A stretch of DNA of 64,000 nucleotides from Cognataquiflexum gelatinilyticum (GCF_024813435.1 NZ_JANAEZ010000001.1:558001-622000), one strand, 5' to 3'. Shown: positions 53,652 through 62,966, numbered from the stretch's first letter. Numbers and translations: made by a program. Notes: generated by a model from the sequence alone, not told the origin.

Positions 53652-54854
53652 ATGAACCAAAACTTCACCTCCACCACCCTGACTGAGTCGGCGGCATTTG
53701 ACACCGCCACGGTCACCCGAGTGATTCCGACTTATGTCTATGCGACCGTTTTTGCTTCCCTGTGCATCGCGGTGGGATTGCAGTGGGACATTTCATGGCA
53801 CATGAGTGTGGGCCGAGATGGCTTGTTTTCTCCGCCACATATCCTGATTTATTTGGGTGCAGTGATTGCGGGGGTGTTTTCTGGGATCAAAGTGTTGAAA
53901 ACCAGCTTTTGGGGTTCCAAAGAAGAAAAGTCCCAAAGCATCAGATTTTGGGGGGTTTTCCATGGATCTTTGGGAGCGATGTTTTGCGTGTGGGGGGCAT
54001 TTGCGATGTTGACCTCCGCTCCTTTTGACGATTGGTGGCACAATACCTATGGTCTTGATGTCAAAATCCTCTCCCCTCCCCATGCTTTGTTGGGACTCGG
54101 GATGATGATGATCCAATTCGGCGCTATGATTTCGGTGATTGCAGCCCAAAACAAATTGGGAGAAAAAATGGATGCCCGCACCAAATCCCACCTCCAATGG
54201 ATGTACGCCTTGTCCGCAGGGTTTTTGTTGGTGATGGTCTATACCTTGGTGTCTGAGTATTACTTTTTGAATATGCTGCATGGGGTCTTGCCGTATCAGA
54301 TCGCCGCTTTGATGTTTCCGCTTTTTTTGATTTCTATATCATTTGCCTCCCCTTATCGATTTGCCGCTACTAAAATGGCATTGATTTACACCTTTGTCAT
54401 GGCTGCCATGGTATGGATCATGCCTTTGTTTCCTGCCGAACCCAAGCTCAGCCCAGTCTTCAATTACATCACGCGGTTCCAGCCTTTTCATTTTCCTATC
54501 CTCTTGATTGTGCCGGCGATAGCTATTGACTATGCCATCGAAAAATGGAGAAATTCCCACAAGTGGCTTTTGGCAGTCCTGCTTTCCCTGATCTTTGTGG
54601 TCAGTTTCACCCCTGTACAATGGTACTTTTCTGAAGTTTTGATTTCTGAAATCGGCAGGGGTTGGTTCTTTGGAAGGTTCTCCTGGCCTTATTTTGCCAA
54701 TCCGGATTATGAATTCAGGTTCCGGTTTCATCCCGATTCCATATCTCAGGGTTGGGATTTGATCAAAGGTTTGTTGATAGCGGTAGGGATAGGAACGCTG
54801 ACTTCAAGGGTTGGACTTTCATGGGGAAATTGGATGAAGCAGGTGAAGAGATAG
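53652..54854 (+). CDS. Unrecognised multi-pass membrane protein with duplicated WH...SPPH motif
   Basis: A 400-residue inner-membrane protein of eight or more helices (hydrophobic spans near 28-44, 61-80, 105-120, 142-165, 183-202, 215-232, 240-258, 281-297, 305-322, 372-388). I do not recognise the family. Two segments are repeats: WDISWHMSVGRDGLFSPPH (45-63) and FDDWWHNTYGLDVKILSPPH (125-144), sharing D, W-H, G-x-D and S-P-P-H followed by a Leu-rich helix. Histidines H50, H63, H130 and H144 lie at membrane edges and are good candidates for heme or copper ligands. The gene is followed after 3 bases by the His-rich protein gene, suggesting a joint function in metal or redox handling. Confidence 0.85.
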   Translation: MNQNFTSTTLTESAAFDTATVTRVIPTYVYATVFASLCIAVGLQWDISWHMSVGRDGLFSPPHILIYLGAVIAGVFSGIKVLKTSFWGSKEEKSQSIRFWGVFHGSLGAMFCVWGAFAMLTSAPFDDWWHNTYGLDVKILSPPHALLGLGMMMIQFGAMISVIAAQNKLGEKMDARTKSHLQWMYALSAGFLLVMVYTLVSEYYFLNMLHGVLPYQIAALMFPLFLISISFASPYRFAATKMALIYTFVMAAMVWIMPLFPAEPKLSPVFNYITRFQPFHFPILLIVPAIAIDYAIEKWRNSHKWLLAVLLSLIFVVSFTPVQWYFSEVLISEIGRGWFFGRFSWPYFANPDYEFRFRFHPDSISQGWDLIKGLLIAVGIGTLTSRVGLSWGNWMKQVKR

Positions 54855-54857
54855 AAT

Positions 54858-56498
54858 ATGAAAAGAAAATCAGTATTTCCTATTCTAATTTTGCTTTGGT
54901 ATTTGTCGAGCAGCCATATTGGAAGTCCTGGAGTCATCTATGAAGGTCTTTTGGGACCCTACATAATCCTCGCCAATATCCAACCGGCTGAAGTTGTCCC
55001 CGGAATCGCGAGGGTGACTATCATCATTCCCGAAAATCCTGAAAATATTACCCTTGAGGTTCGGCCTGTCTATTGGTCTGCGGGTCTCAAAGGTACGCCC
55101 AAAGCCGACCCCATGACCCCTGTTGTCGGAGAACCGGGAAAATATGAAGGCGAATTGTGGTTTATGAATTCGGGTACTTCCAGCGTGCAGGTGATGTTGG
55201 AAGCCAATGGGCAAATTTTTGAAGCAATCGTTCCGGTTATGGCTTGGCCTACAGCCAAGAATTCCATGACCTCCGAATTGGGCATTCCGCTGACAATCCT
55301 GGGAATATTTTTGGTCATCCTGATGGTGACCATCATCTCTTCCGCCATGAGTGACAGCATCAATGATCCTGGTAAAGAAAGAAACCCTGCAGCTGACAAA
55401 AGAAGAAAAATTGGCATTATCATCGGATCCACAATCATGCTATTGATCCTTTGGGGCGGAAAAACCTGGTGGGACACAGAATCCGAGCAGTACAACAATT
55501 TCCTGTTTAAACCGATCGAAGCCAAATCACGCCTTGAACCTGAATCCGATGGAAATTACCTTCACCTCGAAATAGATACCAATACACTCAGCCAAGGTAA
55601 AACAACACGAAAACTCAGCTTTATCGTGCCTGACCATGGCAAGTTGATGCATTTGTTTTTGATCAGAAAGGGAGATTTGGATGTGTTTGCACACCTGCAT
55701 CCGGAGCGGATTGACTCCCTAAACTTCAAGGTAAAATTGCCTTCCATCCCTGCTGGGGATTACCATGTGTATGCAGACATCACACGCTACACAGGTTTTT
55801 CAGAGACGATCATCTCAGATTTTACCATTCCTGAAAATTCAAATTTCCAGCTCATATCCAATACAGATGTCGCATTGGGACGGGACGATACCTATACCTT
55901 TTCCAATCCTATTTCGGGCAAAAAGACCTCCTTGGATGGAGATATCATGATCTGTGGCAAGCCGGGAATCAAAACCGATTTGCCTGAAGGATACTCGGCA
56001 GTTTGGGAAACTGATGGAGAAAATTTTGAAACCGGCACCCTCTACAACCTTGATTTTGCACTTTTTGATGACGAAGGAAATCCGGCCTTACTTGAGCCTT
56101 ACCTTGGGATGATGGGTCATGCTGTGGTTTTGAAACACGACGGATCTGTTTATATCCATCTCCATCCCACCGGTAATTATTCCATGGGTTCGCAGCAGAT
56201 GTTGCTCGATAGATTTGAATCAGGCAAAATAGGCTTCCAAAACTTGCCGACAGGGCTAAGCTTTAAGGACAGCATTGACGGCGTAATCAAGGTTTTGAAC
56301 CAAATGCCTGAACAGGAACGTGACAGTCTTCTGATGGGAAATATGGTCCACCTTGACCCTACCGATCCTGAACATATCGAACACAGAATGGTAAGCTTCC
56401 CCTATGCCTTTCCCCAACCCGGCAATTACAGGATCTGGGTACAGGTAAAAATCGATGGAAAAATCGTCAACGGGGCTTTTGATGTGGAAGTGGATTGA
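54858..56498 (+). CDS. Membrane-anchored protein with two HxHP (copper-type) modules
   Basis: A 546-residue protein with an N-terminal hydrophobic segment (5-16), an Ig-like domain (about 40-130), a helix at 141-162, a second at 186-201 and a large domain beyond. The latter has two modules: DHGKLMHLFLIR with FAHLHPER (H260, H265, H279, H281), and MMGHAVVLKHDGSVYIHLHP (H421, H427, H434, H436), each a cluster of His and Met like those of YtkA-like and copper-binding proteins. The end, FPYAFPQPGNYRIWVQVKID, is a beta-sandwich strand typical of that group. It forms an operon (3-base gap) with the duplicated WH...SPPH membrane protein. A copper or redox role is inferred from motifs only. Confidence 0.85.
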   Translation: MKRKSVFPILILLWYLSSSHIGSPGVIYEGLLGPYIILANIQPAEVVPGIARVTIIIPENPENITLEVRPVYWSAGLKGTPKADPMTPVVGEPGKYEGELWFMNSGTSSVQVMLEANGQIFEAIVPVMAWPTAKNSMTSELGIPLTILGIFLVILMVTIISSAMSDSINDPGKERNPAADKRRKIGIIIGSTIMLLILWGGKTWWDTESEQYNNFLFKPIEAKSRLEPESDGNYLHLEIDTNTLSQGKTTRKLSFIVPDHGKLMHLFLIRKGDLDVFAHLHPERIDSLNFKVKLPSIPAGDYHVYADITRYTGFSETIISDFTIPENSNFQLISNTDVALGRDDTYTFSNPISGKKTSLDGDIMICGKPGIKTDLPEGYSAVWETDGENFETGTLYNLDFALFDDEGNPALLEPYLGMMGHAVVLKHDGSVYIHLHPTGNYSMGSQQMLLDRFESGKIGFQNLPTGLSFKDSIDGVIKVLNQMPEQERDSLLMGNMVHLDPTDPEHIEHRMVSFPYAFPQPGNYRIWVQVKIDGKIVNGAFDVEVD

Positions 56499-56516
56499 GA
56501 AATTTAAAAATCCAGC

Positions 56517-57155
56517 TCAACCCATCAAAACCTGTTTGTCCCAAGCAAACTTTACCAATTTACTTCCGAAGAAAATCAGGATAAATCCTACCAAGATATT
56601 TAGCCTGAACATCAGTTTTGGGGTGACAAAACCGGAAAGCTGCTTGGCGATAAAGGATTTTAGCAGGTCAATGCTGAATACCGTCAGTAAGATCCCTGCA
56701 TAGTAGAACCAAATATCAATCCTCCTATACTCCTGTTTGAGGTTGACAAGACTGGCAATCGAGACCCAGAAAAGTAACACAAAAGGATTGATGCCGTTTA
56801 TGCCAAAACCTTTCATAAATCCGTTTCTTTTTTTGGCTTTGGGCAATGGAATGCCTCCTGTATTGGGCCGGTTTTGGTTTTTTTTCAGGATACTGGAAAT
56901 CCCAAAGCCTATCAACACCGTCCCGCCGGCATAACCGAGGATGATTTCGAAGTAAGGATATTGCGCAAAAAAAGAAACACTGAAATAGGTAATCAACACA
57001 TAAATCAAATCTGAAAGCAGAATTCCCAGCGCCATGATAGCTGCATACCTAAAGCCGTTTTCAAGGCTTTTTTGGACCAAAGCAAAAAATACCGGACCTA
57101 TCATTGCCGACAATACCAGCCCCATGCTGATGCCTTCCCAAAGCGCCTGACTCAT
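56517..57155 (-). CDS. LysE-family exporter
   Basis: A 212-residue protein; ATG 57155 (MSQALWEGISMGLVLS) overlaps the GH3 gene stop by 4 bases (ATGA), so I prefer it to the open frame that starts earlier. Six hydrophobic helices are predicted, with GPVFFALVQKSLENGFRYAA in the first loop, the conserved G-x-x-x-G-x-P-F region (FGINGINPFVLLFWVS) and a long middle loop. The family exports amino acids or their derivatives. Coupled translation with the upstream GH3-type ligase suggests the ligase product or substrate is exported. Confidence 0.9.
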   Translation of the reverse strand: MSQALWEGISMGLVLSAMIGPVFFALVQKSLENGFRYAAIMALGILLSDLIYVLITYFSVSFFAQYPYFEIILGYAGGTVLIGFGISSILKKNQNRPNTGGIPLPKAKKRNGFMKGFGINGINPFVLLFWVSIASLVNLKQEYRRIDIWFYYAGILLTVFSIDLLKSFIAKQLSGFVTPKLMFRLNILVGFILIFFGSKLVKFAWDKQVLMG

Positions 57156-58702
57156 TTTATGATGCCGTTTTCTTTTAAGAAACCCATCCATTGCTCCGCC
57201 TTCTCCCCTTTCAATACTCTCGGAAATTTATTCTGTCCTCCTTCTTTTCCTTTGGATTTGAGCCAATCGTAAAAAACAGAAGGAGACAGCATCGTCAGCT
57301 TCACTTCTTTCAGGGCATGCTTCCTCTCTACAACATAGTCATCATTAAGTTGCTTGAGGCTATCATCAATCTTTTGGAGAAGCAATGCCTTATCTATCAG
57401 GTCATCAGTCCCCACAAACCAATGGTGCATAAAGAGCGAACCATGTGGCAGACCGATCACGGTAAATTCTCTGATATTCAAGTTGAGTTCTTCGGAGACC
57501 AATTCTACGGCCCTGTTCATATTGTCCATCGAAAGGTGCTCCCCACAAAGGCTCAAAAAATGCTTGGTCCTACCTGTGATATAAATTTCACATTCATCTT
57601 TGGACGCGAAGCGGATGACATCACCGATCAAATAACGCCATGCACCGGCGCATGTGCTGATGAGCAAAGCATAATCGACTTCCTCTTCTACTTCATCGAT
57701 TTTAAGTGTTTTGGCATTTGGAAGTATTTCTCCGTCAGCATCAAAATTATCTTCGTTGAAGGGTATAAATTCATGGAAAATCCCATTGTTCAGGACCAGC
57801 CTCATTGTTCTCCTGTCGGGTAAAGCCTGAAAAGCCAAAAAACCTTCAGAAGCCAGATAGGTCTCCATGTATATCAAAGGTTTCTCAAGAAGTCTTTCAA
57901 ACCCGTGTTTGTATGGCTCAAAGGAAACCCCGCCATGAACAAAGATTTTGAGGTTTGGCCATAGGTCATGTATGGTCTTGAGCTTATACCGCTTGATGAT
58001 TTTTTCCAGTAAAATCTGAAGCCAAGCTGGCACACCTACGATGATACCAATATCCCAATCAGGCGCTTTTTCTACTATTTGATCGAGCTTATCACCCCAG
58101 TTTTTATTTTTGGAAATTTTTTTTCCGGGTTTATAAAAGCGCTGAAACCATATCGGCAACCTGCCTGTCGTGATTCCGCTGAGGTCTCCCGAAAAGTAAG
58201 TGCCGTTAAACTCCAGGTCAGTACTGCCACCCAACATCAAAATCCCTTTGGTAAACAATTTGTCAGGAAGGTCATATTTAGAAAGAGACAAAATCTGCCG
58301 AACTCCGGTTTTCCTGATGGCTTTTACCATATCCTTGGTAATCGGGATATATTTGGAAGCAGCACCCGAGGTTCCCGAAGTCAACGCAAAATGACGGATT
58401 GCTCCAGGCCAGGTGACATTCTTTTCCCCTCCTTTGAGCCTGTACCACCATTCATTGTATATTGTATTGTAACTGTAAATCGGAATCTGCTTGGAAAATA
58501 TGCTATAAAAATCAGTATCGCCTTTTTTAAACTCCCTCAAAATAAGGTCAAAATTATATTTTCTCCCAAATTCGGTATCCTTGGCTTTGATCAGTAATTT
58601 TTTGAGTTCCTCTTTTTGAAGGTCCAAAGGAGAACTGTATTCCTGAACCAAAGAATCCCTTAATCTGATACCTTTTTTTAGCAATGTACCCAATATCGCC
58701 AT
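57152..58702 (-). CDS. GH3-family acyl-acid amido synthetase-like protein
   Basis: A 516-residue adenylating enzyme of the GH3 auxin-responsive group. FALTSGTSGAASKYIPIT (phosphate-binding loop), YLASEGFLAFQA, the acidic-motif region YALLISTCAGAWRYLIGD and ITGRTKHFLSLCGEHL mark the ANL-type core. GH3 enzymes in plants join amino acids to acids such as indole acetate; bacterial members are widespread and mostly uncharacterised. The next gene on the strand is an exporter overlapping it by 4 bases. A short gap separates it from the divergent YggS gene, so both promoters must lie within 35 bases or the genes' own 5' ends. Confidence 0.92.
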   Translation of the reverse strand: MAILGTLLKKGIRLRDSLVQEYSSPLDLQKEELKKLLIKAKDTEFGRKYNFDLILREFKKGDTDFYSIFSKQIPIYSYNTIYNEWWYRLKGGEKNVTWPGAIRHFALTSGTSGAASKYIPITKDMVKAIRKTGVRQILSLSKYDLPDKLFTKGILMLGGSTDLEFNGTYFSGDLSGITTGRLPIWFQRFYKPGKKISKNKNWGDKLDQIVEKAPDWDIGIIVGVPAWLQILLEKIIKRYKLKTIHDLWPNLKIFVHGGVSFEPYKHGFERLLEKPLIYMETYLASEGFLAFQALPDRRTMRLVLNNGIFHEFIPFNEDNFDADGEILPNAKTLKIDEVEEEVDYALLISTCAGAWRYLIGDVIRFASKDECEIYITGRTKHFLSLCGEHLSMDNMNRAVELVSEELNLNIREFTVIGLPHGSLFMHHWFVGTDDLIDKALLLQKIDDSLKQLNDDYVVERKHALKEVKLTMLSPSVFYDWLKSKGKEGGQNKFPRVLKGEKAEQWMGFLKENGIIK

Positions 58703-58737
58703 ATCTTTGTTTGAGTTGAATAGGCCAAAAATACAGA

Positions 58738-59412
58738 ATGAGTATCAAAGAAAACCTCCTATCATTAAAAAATACATTTGTAAATCCCGCATGTCTATTG
58801 GTGGCAGTCAGTAAGACCCATCCCGTAGATGCCATTAGGGAAGCCTATGAACTTGGAGTCAGGGATTTTGGCGAAAACAAAGTACAGGAATTGGAAGAAA
58901 AACAGGCTGCGCTTCCAAAGGATATCCGTTGGCATTTTATCGGACACCTGCAGAGCAACAAAGTAAAGTACATTGCCCCGTTCATTTATCTGATCCATGG
59001 CGTGGATTCCCTGAAGCTCCTTACAGAAATCAACAAACAGGCTGAAAAAGCAGACAGGGTTATCCATTGTCTTCTGCAGGTGTACATTGCAAAAGAAGAA
59101 AGCAAATTCGGTCTAGACGAAAAAGAACTGGAGGAACTGGTTCAGAGTGAAGCTGTAAAAAATATGAAAAACATCAAAGTCGTAGGTTTGATGGGAATGG
59201 CTACTTTTACTGACAATGAGGAAATTGTCCGACAGGAATTCCGGTATTTGAAATCAATATTCGACAAATTAAAAAACAAAGCCCTTCCGCCAAACTTTGA
59301 CCTGAAAGAGATTTCCATGGGAATGAGCGGGGACTTCATCATAGCCCAAGAAGAAGGCAGTACCATGGTCAGGATCGGAACTGCCATTTTTGGCGAAAGA
59401 GAATACAAATAG
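58738..59412 (+). CDS. yggS: YggS-family pyridoxal phosphate homeostasis protein
   Basis: A 224-residue PLP-binding protein. The PLP lysine is K26 in LVAVSKTHP; VRDFGENKVQELEEKQ, WHFIGHLQSNKVKYI and LKEISMGMSGDFIIAQEEGST, with the phosphate-binding end MVRIGTAIFG, are fully conserved. It keeps free PLP low and hands it to enzymes. It is followed at 3 bases by the DUF423 gene and then PBP4, so the three form an operon. Confidence 0.97.
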   Translation: MSIKENLLSLKNTFVNPACLLVAVSKTHPVDAIREAYELGVRDFGENKVQELEEKQAALPKDIRWHFIGHLQSNKVKYIAPFIYLIHGVDSLKLLTEINKQAEKADRVIHCLLQVYIAKEESKFGLDEKELEELVQSEAVKNMKNIKVVGLMGMATFTDNEEIVRQEFRYLKSIFDKLKNKALPPNFDLKEISMGMSGDFIIAQEEGSTMVRIGTAIFGEREYK

Positions 59413-59415
59413 ATT

Positions 59416-59796
59416 ATGAAGGTTAATTTTATTCAAATAGCAGCAATTGTTGGCGCGACGGCAGTGGGAGTAGGTGCTTTTGGGGCACATGGTTTGGAGC
59501 CGATTTTGGAATCCAATGGAAGGTTGGAAACTTTTGAAACGGCCGTCAAATATCATTTTTACCACGCTTTGGCCATGTTGGCAGTAGCTGTTTGGTATCA
59601 TTTTCAGCCCGAAAGAAAAATATTAGTGAAAGCCATGTGGTCCTTTCTATTAGGAATCCTCATTTTTTCAGGTTCGCTGTATGTCCTTTCACTGACCGGA
59701 ATCACTTGGCTTGGCGCCATTACGCCTTTGGGCGGAGTTGCGTTTATTGTGGGTTGGTTGTTTTTGTTTTGGGCTGGAAAAAAACAAGGAATCTGA
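59416..59796 (+). CDS. DUF423 (YgdD-like) small membrane protein
   Basis: A 126-residue inner-membrane protein with four helices. The start AIVGATAVGVGAFGAHGLEP and the pattern YHFYHALAMLAV and GITWLGAITPLGGVAFIVGW are the DUF423 hallmark. Function is unknown. It lies 3 bases after yggS and 5 before the PBP4 gene. Confidence 0.95.
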   Translation: MKVNFIQIAAIVGATAVGVGAFGAHGLEPILESNGRLETFETAVKYHFYHALAMLAVAVWYHFQPERKILVKAMWSFLLGILIFSGSLYVLSLTGITWLGAITPLGGVAFIVGWLFLFWAGKKQGI

Positions 59797-59801
59797 TTTC
59801 A

Positions 59802-61106
59802 ATGGATATTAAAAAAACCATCCTCCCCTTATTCCTCGCATTTTTCTTCCTCTCCCCTCTTTGGGGACAGGAAGCTGATTTCAGGGCTAAATATGCAGGC
59901 TTGGATAGTCTTCTCAATGAGAAATCATTTTTTGGAAATCACCTGACAGGATTCATTCTTTTTGAACCGGACAGCCAAAGGGTCATTTTTGAAAAAAACA
60001 GCCACATGAATTTCATCCCGGCTTCCACCACAAAACTCCTGACTTTTTATGGAAGCATCATGATGCTGAACGACAGCTTACCTGCATTCCGATATGTAGA
60101 AAACGGAAAGCAAATTACAATTTGGGGAACAGGATATCCGGGATGGAAATACAGTAAACTCCCGCAACCTGATATTGATGGATTTCTTCAAAAATTTGAA
60201 ACCATCCAATTCTCTGACAAAAACTGGAAAGACGAAGCTTTTGGCTACGGTTGGCAGTGGGACGATTATTATTATTACTATTCTGCCGAGAAATCCCCAT
60301 TTCCCATCTATGGGAATTTTGTCACCTTCACCAACCAAAAGAGGGTTCCCAAAGCCAATATCCCATATTTCGGGAAAGTCTCCATCAACCCGGACAAAAC
60401 AAACAAAGGCGTAGAAAGGCAATTGCATGAGAATGCCTTTTATTTCAATCCTGACACTTATACAGAAACCAAGTCTGAAATCCCTTTTATCACTTCGGCT
60501 GTGACATTTGCATTTTTGGCTGGGGAAGAATTGAAAAAAAACATCACTGTTGCGGATGAAAGTCTCCCAATGGATCATCAGGTTTTTTATGGAGGAGCCC
60601 TTGAACCGCTTTGGATAGAAATGCTTCAGGAAAGTGACAATTTCATTGCCGAGCAGCTGCTCTTGATGATGTCTGACAAACAGTTTTTGGAACTCAATTC
60701 GGAAAGAATCATTGAATACATTCAAAAAACTTATTTGTCGGATCTTGCTGACCGGCCAAAATGGGTAGATGGATCGGGACTTTCCCGGCATAACCTGATT
60801 ACGCCGCGGTCCATGGTTTCCCTTTTGGTCAAAATAGAAAAAGAGATACCCCGGAATCAAGTAATGCAACTCCTCCCACAGGGTGGCATCAGCGGCACTT
60901 TAAAAAACAATTACAAAGCACGAACTCCTTACATCTTTGCAAAAACAGGTACCGTGGCCAACAACCATGCCCTTGTGGGCTATATCAAAGTTGACTCGGG
61001 AAAGGTGTATTCATTTGCCTTTATGAATAACAACTACCTCAACAAAGCCCCGGAAGTACGGAGAGAGATGGAAAAGGTCATGCTATATATCAAGGAGAAA
61101 TTCTAA
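59802..61106 (+). CDS. D-alanyl-D-alanine carboxypeptidase/endopeptidase (PBP4, S13)
   Basis: A 434-residue secreted penicillin-binding protein. ATG 59802 gives a signal peptide (MDIKKTILPLFLAFFFLSPLW, ending GQ); the frame is open far upstream but overlaps the DUF423 gene. Active-site motifs: S75 in PASTTKL (SxxK), SGLSRHN (SxN) and FAKTGTVANN (KTG). It trims peptidoglycan in the periplasm. It is somewhat short for PBP4 and lacks most of the usual large insertion. Confidence 0.94.
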   Translation: MDIKKTILPLFLAFFFLSPLWGQEADFRAKYAGLDSLLNEKSFFGNHLTGFILFEPDSQRVIFEKNSHMNFIPASTTKLLTFYGSIMMLNDSLPAFRYVENGKQITIWGTGYPGWKYSKLPQPDIDGFLQKFETIQFSDKNWKDEAFGYGWQWDDYYYYYSAEKSPFPIYGNFVTFTNQKRVPKANIPYFGKVSINPDKTNKGVERQLHENAFYFNPDTYTETKSEIPFITSAVTFAFLAGEELKKNITVADESLPMDHQVFYGGALEPLWIEMLQESDNFIAEQLLLMMSDKQFLELNSERIIEYIQKTYLSDLADRPKWVDGSGLSRHNLITPRSMVSLLVKIEKEIPRNQVMQLLPQGGISGTLKNNYKARTPYIFAKTGTVANNHALVGYIKVDSGKVYSFAFMNNNYLNKAPEVRREMEKVMLYIKEKF

Positions 61107-61213
61107 TTCTAGAATACCCTGTTTTACTACTGCATTAAAGCAACATTGGAATAAAATTCGCTTTTCTTAGGTTGAAATTTGAGATTTAAAACTAGTTTAA
61201 ATAGAAAAATCAA

Positions 61214-62257
61214 ATGAACAAACGCCACTTTATAAAATCAGCCCTTCTTGGTGTCGGTACTTTACCATTTGTTTCTTTCCTTCCCAAATCTGAGGACCCG
61301 AAAAAAAGTCTTCATCCAATGCCATTTGGTAAAGGTGATTTGGTCGGTTTGATCAGTCCTTCTGCCGCTACCTCAGAGCGTATTCAGTTTGAGTTTGCAA
61401 AAGAGTCTTTAGAAGCTTTAGGCCTTCAGGTTAAACTTGGGGAAAATCTTAAAAACAGGCGTGGCCACCTTGCAGGTTCAGATCAGGAGCGCGCGGATGA
61501 CCTCAACAGAATGTTTGCCGATCCGGAAGTCAAAGCGGTCATATGCATTCGGGGAGGTTCAGGCGCTGCGAGGATTCTTGATCTGATCGATTATAACTTG
61601 ATCAAAAAGAACCCAAAACCGATTTTGGGTTATTCCGATATAACCGCTTTACATTGTGCCATCCATTCACAGACAGGTTTGATCACTTTCCACGGACCTA
61701 ACGGTACCGGAAGCTGGAACAATTTCAATGTAAGCCAATTTCAAAAACTGTTCTTTGACAAAACATTGCCTGTTTTTCAGAATGAACAAGTCAAAGGAGA
61801 TGATTTGATAGTAAAGCAAAACCGGATCCAGACATTAATAGGTGGAAAAGCTTCAGGAAAGATCCTGGGAGGAAACCTGACCGTGTTGAGTTCCTTGTCT
61901 GGGACACCTTATTATCCTGATTTCAAAGATGCAATCCTCTTTGTGGAAGATATCGGAGAAGATCCTTATAAGATTGACAGGATGTTTAGCACATTAAAAC
62001 TCAACGGGACATTGGCCAAGATCAAAGGATTTATTTTTGGGCAATGTACGGATTGCAATCCCGGCGGAGGTTATGGTTCGCTGACTTTGGATGATATTTT
62101 GGATGATTACATTCTCCCGCTGAATATCCCCTCTTACCGGGGTGCGATGATCGGGCATGTTGCGAAGCAGTTTATTGTTCCCTGCGGCGCAAATGTAGAA
62201 ATGGATGCTGATGCTGGGACATTTACCTTGACTGAAGGTATTTTTAAATCTAAATAA
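61214..62257 (+). CDS. LD-carboxypeptidase (S66)
   Basis: A 347-residue enzyme with an export signal (MNKRHFIKSALLGVGTLPF). It has the S66 order: LVGLISPSAATSERIQ, ICIRGGSGAARILDLID, the nucleophile Ser in LGYSDITALHC, the Glu in FVEDIGEDPYKIDRM and the His in AMIGHVAKQF. It cuts the L-D bond of murein tetrapeptides during recycling, and follows a PBP4 gene, giving a murein-processing cluster. The next gene starts 7 bases later. Confidence 0.94.
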   Translation: MNKRHFIKSALLGVGTLPFVSFLPKSEDPKKSLHPMPFGKGDLVGLISPSAATSERIQFEFAKESLEALGLQVKLGENLKNRRGHLAGSDQERADDLNRMFADPEVKAVICIRGGSGAARILDLIDYNLIKKNPKPILGYSDITALHCAIHSQTGLITFHGPNGTGSWNNFNVSQFQKLFFDKTLPVFQNEQVKGDDLIVKQNRIQTLIGGKASGKILGGNLTVLSSLSGTPYYPDFKDAILFVEDIGEDPYKIDRMFSTLKLNGTLAKIKGFIFGQCTDCNPGGGYGSLTLDDILDDYILPLNIPSYRGAMIGHVAKQFIVPCGANVEMDADAGTFTLTEGIFKSK

Positions 62258-62264
62258 TCTTTAC

Positions 62265-62966
62265 ATGAAACCATTCGCACTCATTATTTTAATGATTTCA
62301 GGCCTTTATCTAGGCTGCATAGAAAAAGAAAAAACTGACATAATGGAAGAAAAAACATACACCTATCTGGCTTTGGGAGATTCCTATACAATCGGTGAGG
62401 GGGTCGAAGAATCAGGAAGATACCCTAACCAAGCTGTAGAAATCCTGAAATCAAAAAGCATGATTTTTGAAAAACCAACCATCATAGCAAAAACCGGGTG
62501 GACGACCGACGAATTGGACCAAGGTATTGAGGCAGCAGGGATCCAAGGCAAAACCTATGATTTGGTCACGCTTTTGATCGGAGTCAACAACCAATACAGG
62601 GGGCGACCTGTCTCTGATTACGAGACTGAATTCAGGAAAATGCTGACCAAAACCATTCGATTTGCCAAAGGAAACCCAAAGCGTGTTGTGGTCATTTCCA
62701 TTCCCGATTGGGGAGTTACTCCTTTTGCAACTGACAGGGGTACAGACAGGGAAAAAGTAGCCAAGGAAATTGATGCTTACAATATAGCCAAGGAACGAAT
62801 TTCCAAAGAATTAGGCGTGTATTACATCGATATCACGGAAGAATACAGAAAAGTCGGTGCTTTGCCCGAAATGGTCGTCGAAGACAAGCTCCATCCAAGT
62901 GAATTGGTTTACAAATCCTGGGCGGAGAAACTGGTAAATGTGATTCTCACTGATATGACCTTCTAA
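62265..62966 (+). CDS. SGNH/GDSL-type hydrolase lipoprotein
   Basis: A 233-residue protein with a signal ending in a lipobox-like LYLGC, so probably a lipoprotein. Block I is LALGDSYTIGEG, block III LIGVNNQYRG and block V DKLHPSELVY, giving the Ser, Gly-Asn and Asp-x-x-His of SGNH esterases. It may remove acetyl or acyl groups from murein or sugars; the neighbouring murein hydrolases suggest, but do not prove, a cell-wall target. Confidence 0.92.
   Translation: MKPFALIILMISGLYLGCIEKEKTDIMEEKTYTYLALGDSYTIGEGVEESGRYPNQAVEILKSKSMIFEKPTIIAKTGWTTDELDQGIEAAGIQGKTYDLVTLLIGVNNQYRGRPVSDYETEFRKMLTKTIRFAKGNPKRVVVISIPDWGVTPFATDRGTDREKVAKEIDAYNIAKERISKELGVYYIDITEEYRKVGALPEMVVEDKLHPSELVYKSWAEKLVNVILTDMTF

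Noticed and set aside
57191..57823. Rightward 210-codon frame inside the GH3-type gene
   Set aside because: Antisense shadow of a clear GH3 gene; no recognisable domain.
60078..60869. Leftward 263-codon frame inside the PBP4 gene
   Set aside because: Antisense shadow; the PBP4 frame carries all three active-site motifs.
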